Shown: in pieces, positions 33,853-45,073 of the stretch | How the letters are laid out: each line of letters opens with the position of its first letter | How positions within the stretch are numbered: position 1 is the stretch's first letter | From: Hymenochaete sp. R1 | Lineage: Eukaryota; Basidiomycota; Agaricomycetes; Hymenochaetales; Hymenochaetaceae | Length of the DNA: 64,000 bases | Reading direction: 5' to 3' | Assembly (NCBI GenBank): GCA_019400425.1 | Contig: JAFREE010000026.1 | Coordinates: 1-64,000 of the forward strand | Notes under the pieces: model-generated | Database searches by the model: none | Seen by the model: only the letters and a program-made list of their open reading frames with translations | Told to the model about the DNA's origin: nothing | Program-made: the position numbers and the translations under genes

Positions 33853-36800
33853 TCAGTCAGAAAGCTCAAACGTCTCGTCCTCCCCACCATCATCCTCGTC
33901 ATCAGACACATCAATGTATTTCTTCGGTGCGGCCCTGGCAGCACGTCGCGGAGCCTCTGCACGTTTCCCTATAGGCTTCTCTAACGGCTCGTCGTCATCT
34001 TCTCCATCATCACTCTCAATGACTTTCTTCGTTGGCTTCGATGTTTTAGTTGGTACCACTTTGGCCTTCGGCTTTGTATCAAAGACATCGTCGGATTCCT
34101 CATTGTCACTTCGTACGACCTTGGCCTTTGATGGTGGCTTTTTCACTGGAGCCTTAGATTTGGGTTTCATCGACCCTATCTTGCTAGGAGACGGAGACTT
34201 TGCCTGCGGCGCGTTGTCCTTTTTGAAGAAGCTGTTGATGGACGCTTGGGTTTTCTTCTTCGGGGGCTTAGAGGCAGCATGACCATCGGAGTCTTCGTCA
34301 GACGCGGGACTTCAAAAGTTTGCAAGAGTTAGAAGCTACGTTTTCTCATACGTCATTCGAGCTCACCTCTTTCGTTTCGGCGGAGCTTTTGCCTTGCCCT
34401 TATCGCGTCCATTTACCTCCAGAATATCTACGTCGTCATCGCTGAGGTCCTTCACTGGCCTAGAGGGCTTTTTCGGCGCAGGTCGTGGAATCACATCAAA
34501 GTCCGACTCGTCCTTTCTGACTTCTTTCACTGAGTCACCGAGTTTGATATCGTCATCAGAGTTGCTGTCCTCCTCGATATACTTCTTGACTGCTTTGGAC
34601 CGTGGAGGATTTCGCTCGGTCGTCTTGGCCACTTCCTTCGCAGCCGGCCTCGAGTACAAGTCGTCCGAATCGGACTCGTCCTTGAGAGGTTTCTGCTTGG
34701 ATACTTTCCGAGCGACTGGCTCAGCCTTTTTCAATGCTGCCTTCGCAATCGCTTTGGTGGGCTTGAAGTCGTCTTCGTCGTCATCATCTCGCTTTTTCTT
34801 GCCGAACGGTCCCGTTAGAGACTTTCGCGTCTTGAGAGTTGCCTGCTTCCTCTTAACCGCCTTTCCTGAAGAATCCTTGATTGCAGATTCTTCCCACTCC
34901 GTGCAAATTTTCTGTAATGAATGGATATCATTTGATATTGATCCATCTTATAAGACAATGGGTAACGTACCTCCCATTGCATAACAAATGCGTCAAGATC
35001 AGAGTTCCACAGCTGAGACGGAGTCTTCTCAAGCAAAGCAAGAAGCTCTTCCTCCTTCTGACGACCTTGCTCGAGAAGCTTATCGATTTTTTCTTTTGTT
35101 AAGCTGTAGATCGCCATTCCGAGCAAGTAATCGAAGTCTGTCGTGGCGCCGGTTTCCTGCTCTTCGGCTTCCATAGCTTCCAAGTCATCCAGAGCTTCTT
35201 CATTCTCTCCGGCGGCTTTGGCTTTGGAGATCTTGGGGAATGGCCTGAAATTCTTCTTGCGCAACTCGGAGACAATGTCGGCTTTCTTGCGTCCAGAAAC
35301 GATTAGTTCCTTCGAGACAATCATCTGAATAAAACGGGCTTGGTTCGTAAGCTTCTCGTGTTCCAGTTGCAGCTCGTTGGCCAAGTAATCCTACAATCCA
35401 TCTAAGCATCAAACTTCTTCGTCAAATATAAGCAACCTACCTTTCGTTTCTGGTAGAAACTCAATCGAATAGGGTAAAAGTCTTCAATGATTTCTTCGGG
35501 CGAATTATACTTCTTGATCTTCCCGTCGAAATCGAAGCACATCATATTGCCCGTACTGACTTTTGTCGTCAGTTTGAAATATTCCTCCAATCCCTGTTCC
35601 TCCGCCTTCTCGAGCTCCTTCGCGCCCATCGTGACAATGAAATGAACGTTTCGATTATCATGGTGTTCTTTGTAATCCTAAAAGCGAAATTGCATCAGAC
35701 AGGAATTTGCATTCAAAGAACACGACCGACCTTGACCGCTCCATCACCCTTTTCTCCGCACATAACTTCAAGTTCGGCTTTGAAAGTCTGTGTCCATTTA
35801 TGGATGGGCAACTCGGTGATTTCGACCGTCGTGTCGTTCAGTTTCTTCACAATCCCAGTCACTTCATACTTATTGTCTGCGCTCTTCTTGATGGTTCCGT
35901 TGAAACCTCTCCACCAAGGGAGCATTGGAACTTGCTCCTCCCCCTTCATAACGCGTCTGATATTCTCAACAATATCCCGGGGGTTATATGATGGAATGTT
36001 TGTGCTCCACCCTGGGCATTTTTGAGTTAAGTATCTACCAGTCGAGAAGCACGGTATTTACCTGTACCGATACCCTCGGCACCATTCACAAGGACGAGAG
36101 GGATAATAGGGAGGTAATATTCCGGTTCAATTGTCTGTCCATCTTCCTTTTGTTGCTTCAGAAGTTGATCATCGTTTGGATGAAAGACCGCTCGGGAAAT
36201 GGGTGCAGGCTCCGTGTAGATGTAACGAGCAGACGCATGATCTTTGCCACCTTGGTCTCGAGTACCGTATTGACCATTAGGGAGCAAGAGATTCATATTG
36301 TTGCTCCCTATGTAATCTTGCGCAAGATTAACAATAGTCATAGTCAAACTTTGCTCTCCATGATGGTACGCGGCATGCTCTGAGATGTAACCAACAAGTT
36401 GCGCGACCTGGAAAAATAAGTGAGAAAAATAAAAATAAAAATTTTCGCGAATCGTGTACCTTGATTTCCTTCTTCAACTTGCGCTTGAAGCAACCCCAGA
36501 TCACTTTACGTTGACCAGGCTTCAGGCCGTCAGCGACGGAAGGAATAGAACGAATGTTGTCGGCCATGGAGAACAAAATCAGTTCCCTGTTTATAAAGTC
36601 AGAGTATGGTATTTCGTCGACATTATGGTCAAGATAAGTTCCGGGCTACCATGCAATGTTAGCCATAGTGATCTGAAAAGTAGGAGGAATAACGTAACGA
36701 GAACTTACTCTGAACTGCCGCAGCCATTCCTTTCGGTCATCAGCCTTCTTCTTGCTGAAAGCCAGTTCAATGAGTTCCCTGTCCCCATCCTGAGTTGTCG

Positions 36801-39376
36801 AAAAGGGTATGACGTGTTTCCCCATGTTGCTGAAGTAATCTCGAGCATCACTGTCTTTGCTCGTTCCCAGACCCTACTGAAACGATTAGGACCGTCACCC
36901 GTGGGCGTAGATTTTGTTACTGACCTTGTAGTACTTGGAATCCCATTTGTGAGAATCGGGGGTGTCCTCTTGCCATCTCTCAAATTCAGGTAAGGTGAAA
37001 AAATCAATCTTTTGTTTCCCTTTCGTAACCTAGACTGCCGCATCAGAGATTCTTTTCTCTTGTGCCGAAGTTCTCACCATACTTACCCGGACGATGGGAG
37101 TTACGAACTCCACCAGAAACTCGGGAACCTTCAGTAGTGAAGGGTAGAAGTGGTCGAGGAAATTGATGAGAAGGCCTTTGATATGGGAGCCATCATGATC
37201 CTACAAGGACTCGCTTACTAATATGCAGCAAGTAGGCGGGAAAAAGGCACACCTGATCTGTCATAATCATCAGCCGCCCATAACGCAAGCTTCCAACGTC
37301 GCTGTAGATCTTGTTGTGTTGCAGACCCATAATTTTCTTGATGTTCTGGATTTCCTCGTTCTTCATGATCTGGTCATGCTTGGCTTCGCGTACATTCAAG
37401 AGTTTACCGCGCAGAGGAAAAACGCCGAAGTTATTTCGACCAACGACGCCTAAGCCTGCTACGGCTAATGCCTTAGCAGAGTCTCCTTCCGTGAGTATGA
37501 GCGTGCACCTGGACCCTTCACGAGTTCCAGCATTATTTGCATCCGACAACTTGGCCATGCCAAGCAAACTAGTGCACGATCAGTACCACGAAGACCGAGA
37601 ATTTCGGACACCTACCGACTACGCTTTGCCCCATCCGTTTTCTTAATTTGTTGATCGGCTTTAAACTTTGCCCAGTTCAGCACATGGTCGACAATACTCG
37701 ACTTCGCAACTGTAAAAGCGAAAATTTCGGATTTGATGTCAAATCAAAATAGAAGACCTTGGGCTTACCTTTCTTCAGGAAGTCTTCCGAAAGTGTCGGC
37801 TTCGAGCCAAACTTGCTCGATGACAGCGTTAAGGTTTCCTTTGTCTGCGAATCGAAGGTCGGATTTTCAATCAAGGCATTGACAAAAATCCACATGTGGT
37901 TACGGATCTGAGCCGGTTTTACAGCTGCACCTTTGTTCTTCTTCGTGATAGAGTTAATCAGGTTTTTCGCGATTTGGTCGGCAATGAAATTGACATGCGT
38001 TCCACCCTTCATTGTCGAGATCGAGTTTGCAAATGACACCTGTTGAAATGTCCCGTCAGACACAGTGAACGCGACTTCCCATCTGTTATTGATAGTCTCA
38101 TAGATGATGGCTGGCTTGTTCTGAGTGGCTCCTCCACCAGCCTCTTCTGCTTCAGCAGCCACCGAGCTGACATACATGTCGACGTATTGCTTGAAGTTCT
38201 TGACCTTCAGACGTTCGTCGTTCAGAAACACTTTCACGTTAGTGACGGTTCCCGCCATGTCGTATACTCGTTTCTTTAACAAGGCCACCATGTCTTCATC
38301 GATGCTCTCCATTCCGAAGCGAGCCAAGTCGGGCTTAAACGTAACTTTGGTGTATTCGTCCTTTTTGTTTTTTGTGATCTTGGCCTTTCCACATACCGAC
38401 ATGTTGTTCGTCCAAGTCTGCTTGTACTTCTGCTCCGTGTTCTTGTCGGCAGTCTCAAGCGAGAATTCGGTCGAATAAATGTTAGTTAACTTCGCTCCGT
38501 ATCCATTGCGACCGCCCGTTAGCTTTTTCTCGTCATCGTCATAGTTGGAAGAAGTCAAGAGGTGGCCGAAGATCATCTCCGGAATATAAATCTTCTGGAC
38601 CTTGTGGATCTCGATGGGTATACCCTTCCCATTGTTGTAGACTGAAATCGAGTTGTTCTCGACGTCTATTTCTACTCTGAGGGTATCCATGTTGGGATCA
38701 TTGATCTGGGTTGATATAACTCAGTTTAATTCCTCGAGAGAAATCTAACAGGTTCAAACAGACCTTGTTGTCAGCAGCGTTCACCAAAATCTCGTCTACA
38801 ATCTTGTAGAAACCCGGGACAAATTTCACATCCCGATACACCATCCTTTTTGAGTCAGAGTCGTAGACCCACATCGCCTGCGTGATCGTTTCGACGCTAC
38901 CGATGTAAGAATCTGGCCGTTTGAGAATGTGTTCAATAGGGGTAAGCTATGAACATTGTCAGAGTCTTAATGTGCAGTGTTCCAAGGCATCTCAACGTAC
39001 TTGCTGATAGAGTTCTGAGGCAGACTGGTTTTTCCTTCGTGGAGCAGCGGGTACCTTCGAGGTCGAAGGCACAGAAGATTCGTCCTCAAAATCATTATCC
39101 GCGTCCATGAATCCCTCCTCCACATTCTCGTCAATATCCTTCAACACCTTCTTCTTCGCTGCGGTCTTTGGTTTTGCAGGTGCCTTCGCTGGCTTGGCTG
39201 GCGCTTTTGTTGCCTTCGCGGGAGCTTTCGCCTTCGTCTACAAAGCGCATTAGCTCTTGAGCCCGTTACACTTGCTTAAATCTACCTACAGTCTTCTTCG
39301 TGGGGATAAAATCATCGGAATCGTAGTCCGATTCGACACCATTGAGGTCAAAGTTCTCGGCCTCCGAAGAGCTCAT
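33853..39376 (-). CDS. TOP2: DNA topoisomerase II
   Basis: ATP-dependent type IIA topoisomerase that decatenates chromosomes. The start at 39376 gives MSSSEAENFDLNG; a Lys/Ala/Pro-repeat N-tail precedes YQQLTPIEHILKRPDSYIGS. Landmarks in order are the GHKL ATPase (EILVNAADNK, GGRNGYGAKLTNIY near 38,500), the transducer (THVNFIADQIAKNL), TOPRIM (LILTEGDSAKALAVAG near 37,480, then DHDGSHIKGLLINF) and the winged-helix/tower part. The catalytic Tyr lies in ASARYIYT (codon 36222-36224), followed by LVNGAEGIGTG near 36,080. The C-terminal ~400 residues are acidic Ser/Asp and Lys-rich repeats (SDDGEDDDEP), typical of the regulatory tail, ending at 33853. About 1,500 residues in many exons, usual for the family, with no sign of damage. 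Confidence 0.97.
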
Positions 39377-40006
39377 GTTGGTGTGAAACAATCGCGGTCG
39401 TGGTCGTGGTTGCGGTAGTAGAGGAGCGTACACAACGCGTCTTGTTGAACTTGAAGTCCAGGCGACGCGACCTGTCACACGTGACACCTTCACTTCCTGA
39501 AAAAAAGGAGATAATCCTTTACCAACGACAGTTCGCCGAAAAGATCTATAGCATCTAGCGCGATGTAGCCAATGTAATGGTGAGGATGAGAAAAGATTAG
39601 TGTAATCACCGACTTACAGGACAAAGGTCATACAAGGTCTGCAACTGATCTGAGACAAACCGAGTGCAATTGCTACAATTTGTCGTATAAGATTTTGGGG
39701 AGAATGGTAGGGCTTTCTTTGCAATTTCTAAATCGCCTTCCAATTAGCGACCTAAGCCGTCTTCGAAGGCCAGTTTCGAGGGGATACTTCGCAGGTTGAA
39801 TTGAAAGCGTGTCAAGAGCAGATTTCTCGTAGCAAAATCACCTGACCTCTTAAAGTAATATGAATTAATTCTATTCTGACGCTCCGGTTGAAAGAAGCGA
39901 GAGCGGGCCGCATATATACTATTGACTACGATATTTCGATATAACAGTTACATTGTGGCATTATAATCAAGTATAAATGCGGTGAAACAGATATCTCTTG
40001 ATCTGT
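39377..40006. other. Intergenic, upstream of TOP2
   Basis: About 630 bp with no gene. The TOP2 5' side carries alternating purine/pyrimidine (CGTGGTCGTGGTTGCGG) close to the start, and an AT-rich patch lies near 39,850-39,980. Confidence 0.5.
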
Positions 40007-43000
40007 CTAAGGTGTCGCTTTCAACCCGCTTACAATCAAGCTCTGTGAAATTCGTGTCAATGTTGCGTCATTCATGCACATGCTCATGTCTACTCGTACC
40101 TTGTAAGCTTGCACATCTCCCATGAACTTGGTGACCGTGCCTTCCCCACACACCCAAAGCTATTTTCTTTAAACAAAAAGACTGAGTAAGAAATGACCAA
40201 TGACTCACTTCATTGGCCACTGTCGTGATAAACCGTTCGTCGTGAGAGATGAGAATAACGCCACCATTCCATTTACTCAGAGCTGCCATAAGAGCATCTA
40301 AACCTTCTATATCCAGATGGTTAGTCGGCTAGGAGCGGAGAAGCTATGGTCAGTCGTCGCCACTTCCCGTGACTATTAAAACTTACCTCATCCAGAAGGA
40401 GAATATGTGGATTTTGTAAAGATAGAGCGGCGAAAGCGACTCGGCTCTTCTGACCACCACTTAACGTTCCAATCAGTTGTAGCCTGAAGAAGACTGCATA
40501 AAATTATCATCTTATTACTCGAAGTTTCAACAAACCCTGTCATTCCGCTAATCTGAAAGTTGCCTAGATGGCTTCGGTACTCCTGTTCGCTCTTGCCGGG
40601 AAATTTTGACGCAAGGAACGAGACCGGGGTCATGGTTGGGGTCAAAACATCTACATGGTGCTGCGCGAAATATCCTCTTTATTGTCGTTAGTAGAGAGGT
40701 TGATCTTCTTAACAGACTTGACTTACACACGTAACCTGCCGCTGCGGTTCATCTGTCCTCCTTGCGGACTTAACTCTCCTGTTAGAAGTTTGATACTTAA
40801 AAAAAAAGATAAGTCGTATTGTCAATCAAGTCATTAGTGACCTCTTACAGCGTTGATCTTAAGCCTCGTAGTCAGTGCCATTCAATTTTCGAAACTCGCA
40901 AGTACTCACTTTCCAGCACCATTGGCCCCAACGACTGCGATTCGAGAATCTAGGCCGACATCGATATCGATATTTTGCAGTATAGGAACGCCAGGGGTGT
41001 ATGAGAAGGAGGTACCAGAGAGCTGTAAAACAGGTGGAGATATTTTGTCACAGTCCGGAAAACTTGATAAATGCTTATGTGAGTGATTAGTTGATGCTGA
41101 AAAAGGCAAGACAAACCGGAAGGTTTCCGTCTCATCTGCCTCAGGTGGCTCCAGCTCTGGCAACTTCTCTAAGATCTTGATCTTCGACTGCGCTTGCGCA
41201 GCTGTAACAGTCGGCACGTCGTTAGCAGCTTAGATTGAACAGAAGACAATGGTCAGACGTACCCCTATTGGCGTTGTAACGCCACCGGTCAATAAAGGCT
41301 TGTAAGTGCTTGCGATACTCCATCTGCGTGTCATACTCGCGACGCAGTTTTTTGTCACGCTCAGACTTTGTAGAGTAGAACTGAATGAAGTTCCTATGTG
41401 AATGAAAATACCGTTAAAAAGGTAAACATCATAATTTAGACTCTTTAAACGCGTACCCTTTGTAATAATCCAAGCGTCCGGAATGTTGATGCACTATATC
41501 TGTGGCCACAGCATCTCTTTCATATGAATGCTACTTTAGCGCCTAGACTCCACTCTTACTTCAAAAAACCTACAAGAAAGCTCGATCGTGAGATCTGCGC
41601 GAGATTTCAGTTTTATCGCAATCGGAACGCCAAATAAATCTACTGATACTGACACGACAAGAAGGGTACCAGGCCAGGTCTGAAGATAATCTTCAAGCCA
41701 CGCCAGGGCATTCAAATCAACTGCCAAATATCATTGAGCTACATTCAGTGACAGGGAAACGTCTTTACATACTGTGATTTGACGGTTCGTCTAGCAGAAG
41801 AAGGTGGGGCTTTTTTGGATGAGATAGAATGTTACTTGAAGTTTCAATCCCGCTACTTACCTTAACAAAAAGGGCACGGGCGAGAGCGAGGCGCATCCTT
41901 GAACCCGTTGTCAGCATTGACAAAACCTTGTTTATGTAATATTGGCAAACCTCCATCCTCCACTGAACGACTTCGTTGGACGATGTTGATCCGCTTCACT
42001 GAATCCGAGGCCTGTGCAAAAGTCAGGACGCATGTGAGTTGCCGAGGCAATCACCCGTGAATTGCATGTAATCAAAGCAGAGCCTACCTGCCAGAAGGCT
42101 CGCAGCCCGGGCTGGACCACTTTCAGCGTCCATGTCCGCCAATCTCTGATGCACTTCCGTCAGCCTAGAAGCAGCTTCTTCTCTCGCATTCTCGAAGCGT
42201 TTGTCATCCCCTTCGCTCTCCAGTTCGGAAAGCTTGGCGTTCAAGGAGCTTTCTTCTTTGAGCAGCGATTCGCGCCAAACATCGGCTCGGAGAACGGAAT
42301 CGACAGCGGTTGTTTCATCCCCGACGATCTGTGAAACAGTTTCAATTAGCTGAAATTCCAGCCCACCCGTTCGACTCACCTCTTGCTCCACAAATAATAT
42401 GGTAATGTGTGAGGGAATCGGGACCTCACGCAACGCGATGTGCCTGAGCAACGTCGACTTTCCGACACCTTATGCGCAATACGAAGCCGATGAATTCGGG
42501 AACCTCGCAACCGTGATGGTAACGAGAGGGCCCACCGTTTCTTCCGATCAGGCCGTACCTCCGTCCATACGCCAAGGTAAGGCTGGCACCGGACCTATTG
42601 ATTAAAGAAAAAAAATGAAGCTATCGGAGGACATTCGGAATGTCAGAATATCGTACAGAATACGATTCGATCCAAAAGTGACGTCAATCGAAGGCAGATG
42701 GATGTCTTTCGACTTATTTTTTCCGGAGGCACTGGCTTCGAGAGAGTTGACTTTCATAAACATTTCTTCATAAGTTTGCTGTCATGCATTAGTTTAGAAA
42801 GTTAAAAATGAATCAATACAGACGTACTTGTTTTCTCTGTTGATCGAGCAGCTTGGAGCCTTCGTAGAGATCCGTTCGTGCACGCTTTTCCAATTTGGCC
42901 TATTTCAAGAATAAGCATTGTGAGTAACACCTGTCCAAGATGCCACACATTGACTCACTCTAAGCTTTGCCTCTTGCTTTTCAAGCTTCTTGACATCAAC

Positions 43001-43423
43001 TTTTGAAGCTCTTTAATTAAAAGATGTCATGAGCAATTGTATGAAGATGACCTGAAGTATCGCGCACTTTGCTTTGTTGATTGATTCAATGTCAACGCCC
43101 TCAGCGAATGCCATCGTGTTCGATATCGCGCCTGACTTTCCCATTTCCATCGCTTTCTCCAGCCTCCTTGGGCCGGAACGAGATGCGTTCAAAGTCTGAG
43201 ACGCCAAACGAACTGCCAACATTGTGCCCAATGTCACCAGTAGCTCATCTAGGGCACCAGGCCGCGAATTGGCGAACGACTCAAGCATATTGCGTGTCAC
43301 TTGCATTGAATCTTCATCAGCACTTGCTTCATCAACCAAGTAGCCCGAGAGGTAGTCGACAATTAGTTCCTCTGTGCCAGGAAGTTTCTTTCGGATCTCG
43401 CGAGCAATGTCTACGGCTGACAT
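40007..43423 (-). CDS. GCN20: ABC-F ATPase, ABCF3/GCN20 type
   Basis: Soluble twin-ATPase; in yeast Gcn20 partners Gcn1 on ribosomes to activate Gcn2 during amino-acid starvation. The start at 43423 gives MSAVDIAREIRKKLPG. The ~115-residue N-terminal domain before RASKVDVKKLEKQEAKLR is the part specific to ABCF3/Gcn20. Then KDIHLPSIDVTFGSNRIL leads into nucleotide domain 1: YGLIGRNGVGKSTLLRHIALRE (Walker A across an intron), SFSGGWRMRLALARALF, HLLLLDEPSNH and VVSHDRAFL. The linker (KLRREYDTQMEYRKHLQAFID) precedes domain 2: IAVVGANGAGK, LIGTLSGGQKSRVAFAALSL, ILLLDEPTNHLDIEGLDAL and LISHDERFI. Both Walker A, signature and Walker B motifs look intact. The last exon ends at 40007 (SLIVSGLKATP). 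Roughly 720 residues. Confidence 0.93.
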
Positions 43424-43952
43424 GATTTCAATGAGACTCAGATGGTTACTTGAGATCAAGATTGACTCAAAGCTTCGAACCACTTTTCGATTTCTTTTTT
43501 TTTTGTGGACGCATCAGTCACGTGTTGTGCTCGGCCTTGAGACTTCCCTCTCTATTACCATCATGTTCCCATACGAAGATACATTTATTCAAGAAGCCAA
43601 AGCCATCGTACAACATTCTTTTGGACACGAGCGACAATTCTGAAATATCTCTGGAGGTCTGACGAGGCCTAGGGGATGGGGGAATAAGCTGCTATCTACA
43701 GATCGTGATGGCCCAGAAAACGACTATCGAAAGTGGGGCTGGCAAAGCAAATACAAGCAATTTACGAGAGCAAGGAGCGTGTGAGTGTCCATCGAGGTAA
43801 AGGGACGAAAAGAGGCAATATGGAATGATGCATAGAAGTGAAGAAATGAAACTGAGAAATCAACAGGGCATGAATTTCAGAAAATCGATGAAGAACGAAG
43901 TAGAAGCCTCGACTTTTTATATGCATATGGCCTTCGAATTAGGTGAGACGCA
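43424..43952. other. Intergenic
   Basis: This is the promoter side of the ABCF3/GCN20 gene and 3' flank of the prenyltransferase gene. A T-tract of about 12 nt lies at 43,493-43,504. No gene is recognised. Confidence 0.5.
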
Positions 43953-45073
43953 TTAAACCATAGCAACGAAACGATAATACGCAGGAAGTGCATGTGCAAT
44001 AGAAAGCCAAACCTACGGGATGTGGTGAGTCCTTTCCGAGTCTGAGGGTATCAAGGCATCGCACTTACATTGTACAAATAGAAACTGTGCTGGTCTGCCT
44101 TGACGGTATCAAATGCAACGAAACGACCGCCAACGGCCAATGCAAGAATATGGAAAACGGTAGCTGTCGCTGGGCTCAGTTTCCACAGCATGCTGAGACC
44201 AGCAGTCCATGCCAGAATAGCGAGCAGAAGAGTAGGTCGAGCTACAGTCGGTGCGACGATCGGCAAAGTTTTACGTCCCACGAGACGGTCGCCCTCCGTA
44301 TCTTTGAAGTCTTGGGCCTGAATTGTCGTGAAGAAGATGCCTGCGCTACACAACACAGAGAGTATGCTGACATGATCAAGCGAATGCCGATTCACGCCTA
44401 GAAGCCCGGGGAAGGGGAAGGTTAAAATCAGCAAGTTAGCCTAAATACCCGGAGGCTTCTTTTCGATCGAATTACGCACCTGCAATAAGGCAAGCTCCGA
44501 CCTCGAACGACATGAAACCGAGCGCGTTCACAAAATTCCGTCCAAGCCAGTGTCCAGCTGCAAAACCCATCTCATCGTAGATGTAAGTCAGAGCACATAA
44601 TGCAATGCTAGCATACACCGTCTCAATGCTATAGCAAGCAGACAATGCCCAGCAAGCAGGTACGAGGACCCATCGCAAAACGAGAGCGTTTTCCCAAGTG
44701 ATTCGCTTTGATGGCAGAGGGCGATCTTTCTTGTTGAATTCGTCTTCTTCAGGTCTTAAGGTTTGGTTCGAAACGTCGAACTGGAGTACGTGAAACCAAA
44801 CCCAGAAAACGACATGGGGAAGATGCGAAAGCCTGCCGAGCGGGGCAGATGCTACCGCAAGTGAGGTCTGCACCGGATGTCATCTTCGTGATTCAAGATG
44901 CGGATTTCCGAGGAACGTACTATTGGGATGACAGTGGTTTTGATATCGGACTTGGTGAACAAGAACAGCGTCCAGAGATGATAGAGTATCTCGGTGGGTA
45001 ACCGAGAGAACTTCAATAACTTGGGTTTGACCATCGAATCGGTGAGAGCCATGGTGATGGGATGAAGATCCAT
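43953..45073 (-). CDS. UbiA-family membrane prenyltransferase
   Basis: UbiA enzymes attach prenyl chains to aromatic or other acceptors, or cyclise them, in membranes. The start at 45073 gives MDLHPITMALTDSM; a Met at 45052 is an alternative. The first Mg-diphosphate motif lies in the segment FDVSNQTLRPEEDEFNKKDRPLPSKRIT. The second is DFKDTEGDRLVGRKTLP. Hydrophobic segments lie between and after (ENALVLRWVLVPACWALSACYS, LLLAILAWTAGLSMLWKL, FHILALAVGGRF), consistent with eight to nine helices in about 310 residues. Four exons end with VWLSIAHALPAYYRFVAMV. It belongs to the multi-copy basidiomycete UbiA group of unknown substrate; no other terpenoid or polyketide gene is adjacent, so a biosynthetic cluster is not supported. 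Confidence 0.86.

Noticed and set aside
43953..45073. Terpenoid or polyketide biosynthetic cluster around the UbiA gene
   Set aside because: The neighbours are ABCF3/GCN20 and VID30; no synthase, P450 or tailoring gene is adjacent.
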